From: Niallia circulans NBRC 13626
GTDB taxonomy: Bacteria; Bacillota; Bacilli; Bacillales; Cytobacillaceae
Assembly (NCBI RefSeq): GCF_001591585.1
Contig: NZ_BCVE01000017.1
Coordinates: forward strand, 37,740 to 101,739
Direction of reading: 5' to 3'
DNA: 64,000 nt
Below the pieces are notes generated by a model, which was not told the DNA's origin, searched no databases, and saw nothing but the letters and a program-made list of their open reading frames with translations. How positions within the stretch are numbered: the first letter of the stretch is position 1; the number at the start of each line of letters is the position of its first letter. This document shows, in pieces, positions 16,815-25,519 of this stretch. The translations under genes were made by a program, and so were the position numbers.

Positions 16815-17189
16815 TTAAAATTTCGTCATACCCCAATCATTAATCCCACTTCTTCCATTGTCCACTATTTCCTTTGTATTAACGACAATATTTCGTGTAA
16901 TATCATAATCAAAGTAAAATCTTCTCACTTTATCCCAAACCAATTCATATATAGAACCATTCCAGTGCTCTATGACCACTCTAATTGATGTTGGATCATC
17001 CATTGTTTCATCTATATCTCCTTCATAATGATTGATTAACTCCATTTTTTTAAACCTTCCATCATGGAATGAATTTGTCACAAGGAATTCGCCCGTATAT
17101 GGATCAAAGACATGCTGGATAGATTTTAAATATTCACAATAGCCGTCATTATCCCAATTATCATCTCGTAAAAATTTCATAAAAAACAT
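16815..17189 (-). CDS. Hypothetical acidic protein, 124 residues
   Basis: Soluble, acidic and aromatic (MKFLRDDNWDNDGYCEYLKS after the second Met). No family recognised. Two ATG codons, at 17189 and three codons further in, compete: the AGAGGAG site is very near the first and 11 nt from the second, so the start is uncertain by three codons. It precedes, on the same strand, the small zinc-ribbon gene by 217 bp, with nothing visible between. Confidence 0.55.
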   Translation of the reverse strand: MFFMKFLRDDNWDNDGYCEYLKSIQHVFDPYTGEFLVTNSFHDGRFKKMELINHYEGDIDETMDDPTSIRVVIEHWNGSIYELVWDKVRRFYFDYDITRNIVVNTKEIVDNGRSGINDWGMTKF

Positions 17190-17290
17190 CTCTCCTCTTT
17201 AATTTCCTCTTATTACACTCATTAACTTTTTAAGAAACAATTTTGGTCCTGCAAAAAATATTTTTTAAGAAAACTAACTTATACATTTTT

Positions 17291-17593
17291 TTACTTTTTA
17301 TACAACCAGGGAATCTCAGGTGGATTCCCTGCTTCTCCTAATAGATATACAAATACAAAATAAAAACAGATTAGTAAACTGAAAAGGAAAACAAAGAGTG
17401 AAAGACCATTAACCTCTTTCTTTATTAGCCCCACTAATGCACAAATTAGACTTATAACTCCTAAAAGCAACTCAAATAATGCTACAGGATAAACGGAGTA
17501 TTGATTCATTACATAAACTCGAATTGGATTAAAGATAGTTATTGTGAAAACAAATATTAATTGAAAAATTAATCCTATGACAGAATACTTCAA
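17291..17593 (-). CDS. Small membrane protein, 100 residues
   Basis: Three hydrophobic helices: YSVIGLIFQLIFVFTITIF, VALFELLLGVISLICALVGL and LSLFVFLFSLLICFYFVFVYLL, then a short Pro-rich tail. No family recognised. It lies between GNAT and hypothetical genes on the same strand. The 223-bp stretch above it (17594-17816) contains an 11-bp inverted repeat at 17696-17729 without a T-run. Confidence 0.65.
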   Translation of the reverse strand: MKYSVIGLIFQLIFVFTITIFNPIRVYVMNQYSVYPVALFELLLGVISLICALVGLIKKEVNGLSLFVFLFSLLICFYFVFVYLLGEAGNPPEIPWLYKK

Positions 17594-17816
17594 TTCTTTC
17601 CTTTCTCTCCTTCCTCTGAATTCTATTTATTAAATCAATTAAACTTTACAATAGTACAAAGATAATCTATGTATATAGTAAAACTATGTATAATAGTAAG
17701 CTATTTCAAATTATTTGTAAATAGCTTACCAAGCATCTTACTTCTTTCAAAACCCTTATTATTCACAGCCTGTTCAGGACATGAATCCATTAACTCCTAC
17801 CATGCATGGATTTATA

Positions 17817-18272
17817 TTAAATGTCTTTTTCCATCAATACATTTGTAGTCTCATATCCTAATTTTTCATATAATCCTCTAGCTACTTTATTATGGCCAAA
17901 AACATGGAGACCTATTTTCTTCAATCCTAGTTTCTGACCAACATTCTCTATACTCTTTAAAGCTTCCTTAGCATATCCATTTCCTTGGTATTTTTCTAGT
18001 ATATAAATGTCATAAATAAACCCTAGTTCTTCAGACTTTTGCGCAAGCCATATTACACCAACTGCCTCGTCACCCTTTTGAATGGTATATAAGAAATTCT
18101 GCTCTGTCTTCTCCCCTTGTGGCAAAAGTCTTGTATATTCCTCCTCTGCTTTCTTAAGCGCCTCTTCTTCTTTCCAATTTCCTGCGATAACCTTTTCTTC
18201 CGCATACGTTTTTATCGCACTAGACAGATATCTTTGATATTCATCTGCATTCATTAAAGTTAAATTAATCAC
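17817..18272 (-). CDS. GNAT family N-acetyltransferase
   Basis: 151 residues from a GTG preceded by GGGGGAG with 8-nt spacing; the frame extends 8 codons further but into the ribosome site. The acetyl-CoA loop is in ILEKYQGNGYAKEAL (Q-G-N-G-Y-A) and motif B is LHVFGHNKVARGLYEKLGYE, ending with the Asn-x3-Arg-x2-Tyr-x2-x-Gly pattern of the family. The N-terminal half contains a long helical region. Substrate unknown. Confidence 0.9.
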   Translation of the reverse strand: MINLTLMNADEYQRYLSSAIKTYAEEKVIAGNWKEEEALKKAEEEYTRLLPQGEKTEQNFLYTIQKGDEAVGVIWLAQKSEELGFIYDIYILEKYQGNGYAKEALKSIENVGQKLGLKKIGLHVFGHNKVARGLYEKLGYETTNVLMEKDI

Positions 18273-18364
18273 TGTTAATACTCCCCCTTTTCGCACAAGT
18301 TTCTTTTCTTACGACTGATTCCAGCTTTCATTATTATTTTTTCTTAACTAATATAGAAAAGTGC

Positions 18365-18392
18365 GGTCTCCCATTATATGTGTGGGAGAGCC
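18365..18392 (-). terminator. Terminator of the DUF6366-like gene
   Basis: GGTCTCCCA / TGGGAGAGCC arms directly after the stop codon, followed on the minus strand by GCACTTTTC. Confidence 0.65.
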
Positions 18393-18584
18393 TTATTGAA
18401 AGAAGGCAGCATAAATGATTACCCCCACAATTATGATAAGGATGAGTATTCCAGTACCTTTCCACCCTAACCCGCCCACTAAATCAGCAAGATTGCTGCC
18501 GTGCACACTGCTAGATGGATGTTTCAATTCTTCTTGTCGCATTTTTTCCCTTCTTATTTCAGGAGCATCTTTTTCTTTTTTCAT
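18393..18584 (-). CDS. DUF6366-like small membrane protein
   Basis: 63 residues from the ATG at 18584, which has AGGAGGGC in front; the frame remains open 26 codons upstream without a ribosome site. It has a charged N-terminal half (MKKEKDAPEIRREKMRQEEL), a Gly-rich turn (LADLVGGLGWKGTG) and one C-terminal helix (ILILIIIVGVIIYAAFF). This layout matches what I recall of DUF6366 proteins of Bacillaceae. Function unknown. Confidence 0.75.
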   Translation of the reverse strand: MKKEKDAPEIRREKMRQEELKHPSSSVHGSNLADLVGGLGWKGTGILILIIIVGVIIYAAFFQ

Positions 18585-18751
18585 TTCAAGCCCTCCTATA
18601 AAATTAACAAATAAATAATAAGAATATGCCATTAATAGATGTAATGTATTTTTTGCAAACAATACATTTTCCCTTTATGAAACCCTCTTTATTTTTTCCT
18701 TAATACGTTTGCCGTCCACGAAGGTTACTAAAACATTCTTCTATCAAATTT

Positions 18752-19351
18752 TTACGACTTACTTTCATCTAAATATTCATGAATAATCTCCATTACTTCT
18801 ATTCTTCCATTTATCAAAAGCTCTGGAAGTTCATTTTTTACATTCCCCTTCCAATACTCCCGCGCTTGTTCCATTTTTTTATGGAAAGGAACAGCCTCTA
18901 AATTAGGCAGAAGCTCTCCGTCTCCTTCAAAATAATTTCCAGACACATGAAGTTTCACAATTTGTAATACTTTGCGCTTATAGGAATCAAAAAGTGCTTT
19001 CCATTTTAAGACATCCTCATAGCTTTTCGCAGCATACAGACAGGATAATCTAGACGGATGATTGGGGAAATCCTGGAGTCTCACCATTTCTGCTATTACT
19101 TCTCTAATTGCTCTCATGGTGTGCCCTGCATACTGAACAACCACATCGGCGTTCTCTTTATTTAAGTGCAAACCTTCATCTGTATAATGATTATCTAAAA
19201 TCCCCATATAATCTTCGCCCTGTGCATTAAGGTGTTCCTTTTCCAAAAAAAAGCGATATAATGTGTTCATCTTTTTTTCTTCAAAGTGAATAACCTGTCC
19301 ACGAGACATTCTTTGATTAGTAACTAGATGATAAGCAGTAAACTCTTTCAT
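18752..19351 (-). CDS. DUF2441-like protein
   Basis: 199 residues, soluble, beginning [20 protein letters not shown] followed by [15 protein letters not shown]. This beginning (Tyr-His-x-Val-Thr, then Gln/His-Phe) resembles DUF2441 proteins, thought to share a fold with ADP-ribosyl-related enzymes; no activity is established. It sits just after the broken DJ-1 gene and overlaps its end by 4 bp, so both may once have been one transcript. AGAGGAAAG ribosome site. Confidence 0.6.
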   Translation of the reverse strand: MKEFTAYHLVTNQRMSRGQVIHFEEKKMNTLYRFFLEKEHLNAQGEDYMGILDNHYTDEGLHLNKENADVVVQYAGHTMRAIREVIAEMVRLQDFPNHPSRLSCLYAAKSYEDVLKWKALFDSYKRKVLQIVKLHVSGNYFEGDGELLPNLEAVPFHKKMEQAREYWKGNVKNELPELLINGRIEVMEIIHEYLDESKS

Positions 19352-20052
19352 TCTTTCCTCTCCTGTATATATAAAATGGAACGATTTACTATAAATATTG
19401 AATTGAAATCTATATATTTATTGAAATGTTCATCTTGTAAATTCAATCGTTCTAGCAATTCTTTTTGCAACGAGTCTCCTAATAATTGCTCGACAAGATA
19501 TAATCCCATATTGATTCCAGAAGACACTCCACCACATGAAATAATGTTGACATCATGGACAACTTTTTCCTGAGATATCCCATGTGTATCTGGATACTTA
19601 TCCTGGAGCAATTTTAATGCTAGGTGATGAGTTGTCACCTTCTTTCCAGCTAATAAGCCAGCTTATCCTAATAAATAGGCACCGGTACTAACAGAACATA
19701 TATACTCTATACTTTTCTGACTCTTAATCCATTCAATAATCTTTTTATTCTTGCTAATTGATTGTATTGCTCTTAATGGGCCACCAGGAACAAGCAATAT
19801 ATCAAATGTTGGACTATCATTTATACTATAATCCGGTGTCACTTTTGTCCCAATATGTGTTTTTATTGTCTTCCCTGATTCCGAAATCATATATACTTCA
19901 AAAGGTCTCGTTGGCATTAGCTTTCTTTTTATAAAGAGTTAACCCTTTTTCTGCTTTACTTTCAGTTGTTAACGAGAAAACCTCCGCAGGACCGGCAAAA
20001 TCTAAAGATCAACATAGTCATATAATCAAATTCCAATCTTGCGTTTACACAT
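19348..20052 (-). pseudogene. DJ-1/PfpI family protein gene, multiply disrupted
   Basis: The start ATG at 20052 has AAGGAG in front and encodes MCKRKIGI, then an in-frame TGA. Conserved family sequence continues as LYDYVD, a one-base loss, SLDFAGPAEVFSL, KAEKGLTLYKKKANA, a second shift near 19920, RPFEVYMISESGKTIKTHIG, VPGGPLRAIQ, and the nucleophile elbow CSVSTGAYLLG, then an in-frame TAA (19663-19665) before AGLLAGKKVTTHH. Two stops and two compensating shifts make it non-functional. Intact relatives are class-I glutamine-amidotransferase-like proteins, some of them AraC-linked regulators. Confidence 0.85.
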
Positions 20053-20224
20053 TTTACTATCTCCTTAAATTAAAAAATATCATGTTAGGGCATATAATTA
20101 AGAACAGTTCTCCTCCTGATTTCTTTTTGAAAAAATCCCTCTATTTAGAAGTGGTCTTTTTATCACAAAAATACGTCGCTAAAACAAAAGTACAATAGCT
20201 ACAAAAACGCTTCTACTAAACAGA

Positions 20225-20356
20225 TTATTTTTCCTTTTTCCTTTTCAACAATTCTAAAATTTCCTTGTTTTGTTCCGTTAATTTTCTTAGCTTTACTTCT
20301 ATAGATAAACACGTAATGGCTAATATTATCAGCCCCATCGCTATAATAAACTCCAT
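20225..20356 (-). CDS. Very small membrane-anchored coiled-coil protein, 43 residues
   Basis: The product MEFIIAMGLIILAITCLSIE starts with one membrane helix and continues with a heptad-like charged helix (VKLRKLTEQNKEILELLKRK). Such helix-plus-coil peptides are common in Bacillus. The ribosome site is weak (GTGGTG), so translation is plausible but not certain. Function unknown. Confidence 0.5.
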   Translation of the reverse strand: MEFIIAMGLIILAITCLSIEVKLRKLTEQNKEILELLKRKKEK

Positions 20357-20518
20357 AAATACACCACTACTCTCTTTTTATTATCTAAATGGATATTTTT
20401 ACTTAACATCAAGATTCTAAAAAAAGTTATCTAAACTGATGACATAACGTCTCTTCTTAATACGCTTCCAATTCTTTATTTCTTTCAATGAAGAAACGTT
20501 TATCTCCATACAAATTAC

Positions 20519-21466
20519 TTACTGGTAGTTCTCTATGTAATTTCCCTCTTCATATATTTCTTTACTAGTAAGTCCAGTCCATTCTTCTGGTGTTATGTCA
20601 GGATGCTTATTTAAATATGTTCTTACCATATTATAGCCCTCACTATAACCATAGTTGTATGGTAATCCGTTTCCACCAATCAATATTTCCTGCGCTCTCT
20701 TTAAATCGTACGTTTGCAAATCTGGTTCAATTTTATTCCAAAAATCTAGTTTAAAGTTGTAATATAAATTATCTACGTCAATATCTGGGTAGACTAATTT
20801 CTGAAACATAACTGCTTTTCCTTCCAAAATTAATCGATCTAAAACTGTTTCTTCCTCTTCTTTTTTATAATATTTCTCAAACCATACACTGTGATTATAT
20901 TCATGAGCAATCGTTGTCTTGATAAACTCTTCGGTATAAAACTTATTATTATAGTAAAAACTTATCTTTCCAGCGCCCCAAGTATCCATACTTTGGGTAA
21001 TGTGATCTTCTTCTATAGGGAAAATACATATATTCGTCTTCTTTTCTGATGGGATGTAATCTGATGATTTAAGGAGTGCCTCTTGAATTGCCTTATTAAG
21101 CTGCTTCTCATCCATTGTTTTAATAATATTATTAACTTCCTCCATATTTTCTGGTGCTTTTACAGTAAGATCAAAATTACCTACAAAAAATTCTGCATTT
21201 TTATAACATGCATCTACAATTGGTTCTATCACCTCCTCATCAAACAGCAAAAAGTTCGGCGTAGCTGAATCTTCTTTCATTCTCTTCTCATATTTTTTAT
21301 AAAGTTTATAAGCATGCACAATCTCATATTCTTGGTCGGTTTCAGGGTGTTTAAAAGTAAAATAAATATTATCTGATTCACTCTCTTTTTTTATCGTCTC
21401 TTTCAGTTCACAAGAGATTAATAGAAGGAAAGAAAACAGAATAACAACAGCTCCAAGTTTTTGCAT
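20519..21466 (-). CDS. DUF2268-like lipoprotein, probable zinc metalloprotease
   Basis: 315 residues. A lipoprotein signal peptide (MQKLGAVVILFSFLLLISCE, lipobox LISC, lipidated Cys at 19) anchors it to the outer face of the membrane. The zinc motif HEYNH stands in TTIAHEYNHSVWF, with a downstream Glu in LILEGKAVMFQ as likely third ligand, which is the DUF2268 arrangement. GGGGAGGGG ribosome site. No protease substrate can be inferred. It is 92 bp downstream of the clamp gene on the same strand. Confidence 0.82.
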   Translation of the reverse strand: MQKLGAVVILFSFLLLISCELKETIKKESESDNIYFTFKHPETDQEYEIVHAYKLYKKYEKRMKEDSATPNFLLFDEEVIEPIVDACYKNAEFFVGNFDLTVKAPENMEEVNNIIKTMDEKQLNKAIQEALLKSSDYIPSEKKTNICIFPIEEDHITQSMDTWGAGKISFYYNNKFYTEEFIKTTIAHEYNHSVWFEKYYKKEEEETVLDRLILEGKAVMFQKLVYPDIDVDNLYYNFKLDFWNKIEPDLQTYDLKRAQEILIGGNGLPYNYGYSEGYNMVRTYLNKHPDITPEEWTGLTSKEIYEEGNYIENYQ

Positions 21467-21558
21467 ATATTCCCCTCCCCTTTTGATTAATTACGAATGT
21501 AACATCACAAAGGTTTCAGAAAATTTAAAATCCAATACATATCAGCAATCCATAATCT

Positions 21559-22689
21559 CTAATAGGAGCGTACAGGAGAAATCAAATGCATATATGAATT
21601 GTTTCCAACTGGTTCCATCAATATTGGTCTCATTGTACCTCCGAAACTGATTTTTATTTCTTCTTCCTTAATTGCCTTTAATGCATCCATAAGGAAGCTT
21701 CCATCTAGAGAAATGCTTAAATCTGTTTCTCCAGAAAGCTTATTGATCGGTTGCGTTTCTTCTATTTTTCCTATTTCTGAAGAATTAGAGGTGATTTTTA
21801 ATTTCAAACCATCTTTTATTTCCATATGGACATTGTTATTCTTCCACTCACTTGCAAAAAGACAAGCTCGATCTACTCCTTTTAACAGCTGTTTTGTATT
21901 AACAGTAATCATTGTCCTTGCATTTTTGGAGAATAATCCAGCAACATTTGGATAATTCCCTTCGATTAATCGAGAATAAAGAGTAGTTGAATTCGTTTTA
22001 AATACAATATAGCGATCTGTAGCAAATATTTTAATCATTCCCGTTGTTTTCTGCATTAACTTAGTAAGCTCATGGAGGCTTGTACTTGGCACGATGAATG
22101 CACCACTTACACCAGATTCAATCGGAAGCTCTCTCCATGCTAGTCGATGAGAATTAGTAGCTACACATGTAAGTTTTGTTTCTTCGAATAACATATTAAC
22201 GCCAGTCAAAACGGCTCTCGCTTCACTTTTTGATACAGCAAAAGCTGTCTGGTTGATCATCTCGATTAAATCGGTGCTTTGCATTCTAATATGTGTTGTT
22301 TCTTCCATACTTGGAAGCGTGGGATATTCTTCTGCATGAAAACCATTAAGTGTTGTCACGATTTCATCCGCTTTAAGCGTAGCTATTTGCTTTTCGTTTA
22401 CTGTTAGATGAATTTTCCCTGGCAATTTTCTCACAAGTTCACTTAAATATTTTGCTGATAGTACAACACTGCCTACCTCCTTTACTTCTAGCACTTGTAC
22501 TCCATCTATTTCCATCGGAATTACTTGTTCAATAATGATATCAGCATTACTTCCTATAACAATTAATGATTCTTTAGTAGCCATTATTTTGATACCTGAA
22601 AGAATAGGAAATGGCGTTTTCTGAGATACTGCTTTGCTCACATCTGTTATCGCTCTATTAAAGTACTCACTTTCAACAAGAAATTCCAT
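21559..22689 (-). CDS. dnaN: DNA polymerase III beta subunit (sliding clamp), stand-alone paralogue
   Basis: 376 residues, the full three-domain clamp length. Characteristic stretches: AVSQKTPFPILSGIKI (residues about 20-35), EYPTLPSMEE, FAVSKSEARAVLTGVNMLFE, ATNSHRLAWRELPI, SSEIGKIEETQPI and the C-terminal ISPVRSY. It forms a dimeric ring that tethers polymerases and repair factors to DNA. No dnaA, recF or gyrB is adjacent, so this is not the replication-origin copy. Second clamp genes occur in some Bacillus. A GTG four codons upstream abuts the GGAG site; the ATG was chosen (11-nt spacing). Confidence 0.93.
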   Translation of the reverse strand: MEFLVESEYFNRAITDVSKAVSQKTPFPILSGIKIMATKESLIVIGSNADIIIEQVIPMEIDGVQVLEVKEVGSVVLSAKYLSELVRKLPGKIHLTVNEKQIATLKADEIVTTLNGFHAEEYPTLPSMEETTHIRMQSTDLIEMINQTAFAVSKSEARAVLTGVNMLFEETKLTCVATNSHRLAWRELPIESGVSGAFIVPSTSLHELTKLMQKTTGMIKIFATDRYIVFKTNSTTLYSRLIEGNYPNVAGLFSKNARTMITVNTKQLLKGVDRACLFASEWKNNNVHMEIKDGLKLKITSNSSEIGKIEETQPINKLSGETDLSISLDGSFLMDALKAIKEEEIKISFGGTMRPILMEPVGNNSYMHLISPVRSY

Positions 22690-22799
22690 TATATGCAACA
22701 CTCCAAAATAAAATTATACGTATTAAATTCGACATTTTTTGCCAATTCCCTTGTCATTATTGCTTAATAAATTAATTTTTAAAAAAATGCATAAAAAAA

Positions 22800-22840
22800 C
22801 TACTAAAGTGGCAGCAGCAAATGGCTTAGCCCTTTAATAG
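22800..22840 (-). terminator. Terminator of the YfmQ-like gene
   Basis: CTACTAAAG / CTTTAATAG pairing (one wobble) with inner GGC/GCC, followed on the minus strand by seven T. Confidence 0.7.
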
Positions 22841-22867
22841 CTTTTTATAAATTTGTAAAAATATATT

Positions 22868-23305
22868 TTATTTTTTAGTTAAAACATCTAGTTGAAGTGG
22901 ATAGGTGCTATATGCAACCATTTTATTTTTGTACTTTTTCACAATATCTACATGGTCTTGATAACTATTCAAAAATAAGTTTATGTTCTTATTCCCTTTT
23001 TTGGTATGAATAACAAGAGAATACTCCGCATTTTTAGCATTAAGATATGCTTCTTCACTTCCTGGATATAAACTATACTTTTCTCTAACAATCGCTTCGT
23101 TGAATATCTTAATAATTGCTTCTTTATTCTCTCCATCTATTTTCATTTCATTGTAGATTATTTCTGTTTCAATGTTATTAAGTTTTAAATGCAATTTATA
23201 TTTATCCAGCAGCCAATCCACTACTCCTGTTGGCAAGCACGTCATTAAAATTTTTATTATACAAAAGAACACTAATGCTATAATAGTAATCCAAGTCAAT
23301 TCCAT
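22868..23305 (-). CDS. YfmQ-like membrane-anchored protein
   Basis: 145 residues. One N-terminal helix (WITIIALVFFCIIKILMTCL) precedes a soluble domain with the pattern VVDWLLDKYKLHLKLNNIE and EAIIKIFNEAIVREKYSLYPG, which I associate with B. subtilis YfmQ-type proteins of unknown role. GGAGTGA ribosome site. Own terminator; 166 bp upstream of the clamp gene. Confidence 0.6.
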   Translation of the reverse strand: MELTWITIIALVFFCIIKILMTCLPTGVVDWLLDKYKLHLKLNNIETEIIYNEMKIDGENKEAIIKIFNEAIVREKYSLYPGSEEAYLNAKNAEYSLVIHTKKGNKNINLFLNSYQDHVDIVKKYKNKMVAYSTYPLQLDVLTKK

Positions 23306-23462
23306 TCACTCCATTGCTTATTCAATTAATATTTCTACATTATTAATAGTACTAAATTTCCTTTCTAAATAGACCATCCAATTCTCATATAAGTTGACCA
23401 TCCACTTTTTAGCTCACGCTATAAAAATAAGATGCAAGTTTTATCCTTGCATCCTTCCCTCA

Positions 23463-24899
23463 TTATTCTCTACTGGATTTAAGCGCTGAAGCAAATCTCC
23501 TTATCCCCTCATCAATATTTTTTTCTATTTCTTTCGCATACGTAAAACGAACATAGTTAGCGTTTGAACCCATTGTAGATCCAGGCGCATAAATAACACC
23601 ATTTTTTAACGACTCTTCTAATAAGCGATTTTCATTGACTGCGTTTTTTATTTTACACCACAGATGAATCCCACCATTTGGTGTTAGAAATTCCATTTCT
23701 CCTTTTAAGTAGGTATTCAAGCTTTCGATGATTTGATTTCTTCTGCTTTCAAGTTGTTTAACTAAATTATCTAAATGGACTGCAAAGGAGGGTGATTCTA
23801 AGAAGTCGTTTGCTACCCATTGAGAATAACTAGAATGGCCAAAATCAATCTGCTGCTTAGCGTCGGATAACCTTTCTATCACTGGCTTAGGTCCTATAAT
23901 CCAGCCAATTCGCAGACCAGAGGCGACAATTTTGGAGAGAGAGCTTATATATAATACATTGCCATTTTGATCCATCGATTTTAGCGGAAGCAATGGCTTT
24001 CCGCTAAAAGAAGTTAAGCTATATGGATCATCCTCTACAACGGGAATACCATATTGAGAAGAAATTTCTAAAATCTCTCTTCTTCTTTTTTGACCGAGAG
24101 ATACTCCAGATGGATTTTGGAAAGCTGGGTTTAGAAATATCATCTTAATTCGGTGTTTTCTGTATAATAAGATTAAATCGTCAGGTTTTATGCCATTTTC
24201 ATCTGCAGTCAAATAATGAGGTTTAACTCCGGCTGATTCAAATAGCGGAAGACTATAATGATAAGATGGATCTTCCATTGCTACCGCATCGCCAGGTTTC
24301 AGCAAGCATTGAATAACCAAATGTAAAGCCTGTTGGGCTCCAGATGTAATCAATATAGAAGAAGGCGTTGTTTGTAAACCACGATATTTCTCCATATGAT
24401 TTGCAATGGTCTTTCTTAGCACTTCACTTCCTTGTGGATGATCGTATCCCAATGATCCTATGTAAGCTCGGTCAGAAGTAATTTTCCGCAATGAACTTAA
24501 GGGGAAAAGATCTTCGGAAAGTTCCCCGCTTGCTAAATTAATCAGGTCATGTTCCGTCATTTCTTTTCGTATCCGCTGCATGACGGGTAGATTAGGAAGA
24601 AAAGATCCCGCTTCTATATAACGATTCCAGCTAGGTACACGTTTTTTGGTTATTCCCCATATATCTTTACTTATCATTGTTCCGCTGCCGCGTTTTCTTT
24701 CAATTAATCCATTTGACTCTAACTCATCATATGCTGCAACTACTGTACTTCTATTTAATTCTAGCAGTTTTGCTAGCTTTCTTTCCGATGGCAGCGGTTT
24801 ATCTAAGGGAAAGGATCCATCTGCGATACCATTTTCTATATACTCCGCCAGCTGCTTATATATTGCTTTTTTTACTTGTCGATTAGGTTTCCACTCCAT
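23463..24899 (-). CDS. MocR-family regulator (GntR wHTH fused to aminotransferase-like domain)
   Basis: 478 residues. The N-terminal winged helix (KQLAEYIENGIADGSF, LPSERKLAKLLELNRSTVVAAYDEL, RKRGSGTMIS) is joined to a fold-type I aminotransferase domain. The PLP lysine is in SSLSKIVASGLRIGW and the Asp/Tyr pocket in VVEDDPYSL. MocR proteins sense PLP or an amine-PLP adduct. It resembles B. subtilis YcxD/YhdI. No obvious target gene lies beside it; the divergent neighbour is a small zinc ribbon gene. An in-frame GTG three codons up is less well placed. Confidence 0.88.
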   Translation of the reverse strand: MEWKPNRQVKKAIYKQLAEYIENGIADGSFPLDKPLPSERKLAKLLELNRSTVVAAYDELESNGLIERKRGSGTMISKDIWGITKKRVPSWNRYIEAGSFLPNLPVMQRIRKEMTEHDLINLASGELSEDLFPLSSLRKITSDRAYIGSLGYDHPQGSEVLRKTIANHMEKYRGLQTTPSSILITSGAQQALHLVIQCLLKPGDAVAMEDPSYHYSLPLFESAGVKPHYLTADENGIKPDDLILLYRKHRIKMIFLNPAFQNPSGVSLGQKRRREILEISSQYGIPVVEDDPYSLTSFSGKPLLPLKSMDQNGNVLYISSLSKIVASGLRIGWIIGPKPVIERLSDAKQQIDFGHSSYSQWVANDFLESPSFAVHLDNLVKQLESRRNQIIESLNTYLKGEMEFLTPNGGIHLWCKIKNAVNENRLLEESLKNGVIYAPGSTMGSNANYVRFTYAKEIEKNIDEGIRRFASALKSSRE

Positions 24900-24936
24900 T
24901 GTTTCCACACTTCTTTACTATATTTTGTCTCCATAA

Positions 24937-24995
24937 AGACAGCTGTCTCATTTTTATGTTGTTTCATTATAGCTTAATTTCTCATCTTTAAACAA
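24937..24995 (-). promoter_or_regulatory. Promoter and palindrome upstream of the MocR gene
   Basis: On the minus strand TTGTTT (24990-24995), an 18-bp spacer and TATAAT (24966-24971) form a promoter. Just downstream of the expected start, AGACAGCTGTCT (24937-24948) is a perfect 12-bp palindrome and a further TGTCT copy follows, a plausible autoregulatory operator. Nothing else is seen in 24996-25227. Confidence 0.5.
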
Positions 24996-25227
24996 CATTG
25001 AACTCTTTCGATACAACATACCTTTTTTATCTTAACGTTCATTACTCCGACTTTATTTACTTATACATTTGAGATTTTTTCATATGCTCTGGATAGCATC
25101 AGATAATTTTAATCTAGTTCCGCTAAACCTCTGACAGCAACCTTTTCGTAAATTTGTTTTTTCAGGAAGGGATTTTGCTATGTTACAATAAAAGTATATA
25201 GACAAAATATACAAGGAGGACTTTCGG

Positions 25228-25416
25228 ATGAAAAATAAAGTATGCCCAAAATGCAATAGCGAAGAAATAAAAAAAGGGCTAATGGCAGCAACTGTTGGAC
25301 AAGTTCATATGTATTCCGAAAAAAACCTTAGGAAGAAACCCTCTCCCATATCAGCAGAATATTGTGCTCACTGCGGTTACATTGTAGCCTTATATGTGGA
25401 CAATCCCAACATTTAG
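25228..25416 (+). CDS. Small zinc-ribbon protein, 62 residues
   Basis: Begins MKNKVCPKCNSEEIKKGLMA and ends with CAHCGYIVALYVDNPNI; the CPKC and CAHC pairs are a zinc-ribbon. The ATG follows AAGGAGGA with 7-nt spacing. The C-terminal CxxCG-Y-hydrophobic pattern resembles PF20097-type short nucleic-acid-binding ribbons, but I cannot assign a role. Divergent from the MocR gene. Confidence 0.75.
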   Translation: MKNKVCPKCNSEEIKKGLMAATVGQVHMYSEKNLRKKPSPISAEYCAHCGYIVALYVDNPNI

Positions 25417-25490
25417 GATAATTCATTTACTTAAACTTGATTATCAAAATCATAGTTCATTCCTATGTCAAACGATATTATGATTCAAAA

Positions 25491-25518
25491 AAACAAGCTA
25501 CTTCTCAGCAGCTTGTTT
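25491..25518 (-). terminator. Terminator of the ger operon
   Basis: AAACAAGCT / AGCTTGTTT with a 10-nt loop, 2 bp after the gerC-type stop; T-rich on the minus strand. It may also stop the convergent zinc-ribbon transcript. Confidence 0.8.
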
Positions 25519-25519
25519 C

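Noticed and set aside
18752..20052. Toxin-antitoxin or defence pair formed by the DUF2441-like and DJ-1 genes
   Set aside because: The DJ-1 gene is dead and neither family has established toxin activity; overlap alone is not evidence.
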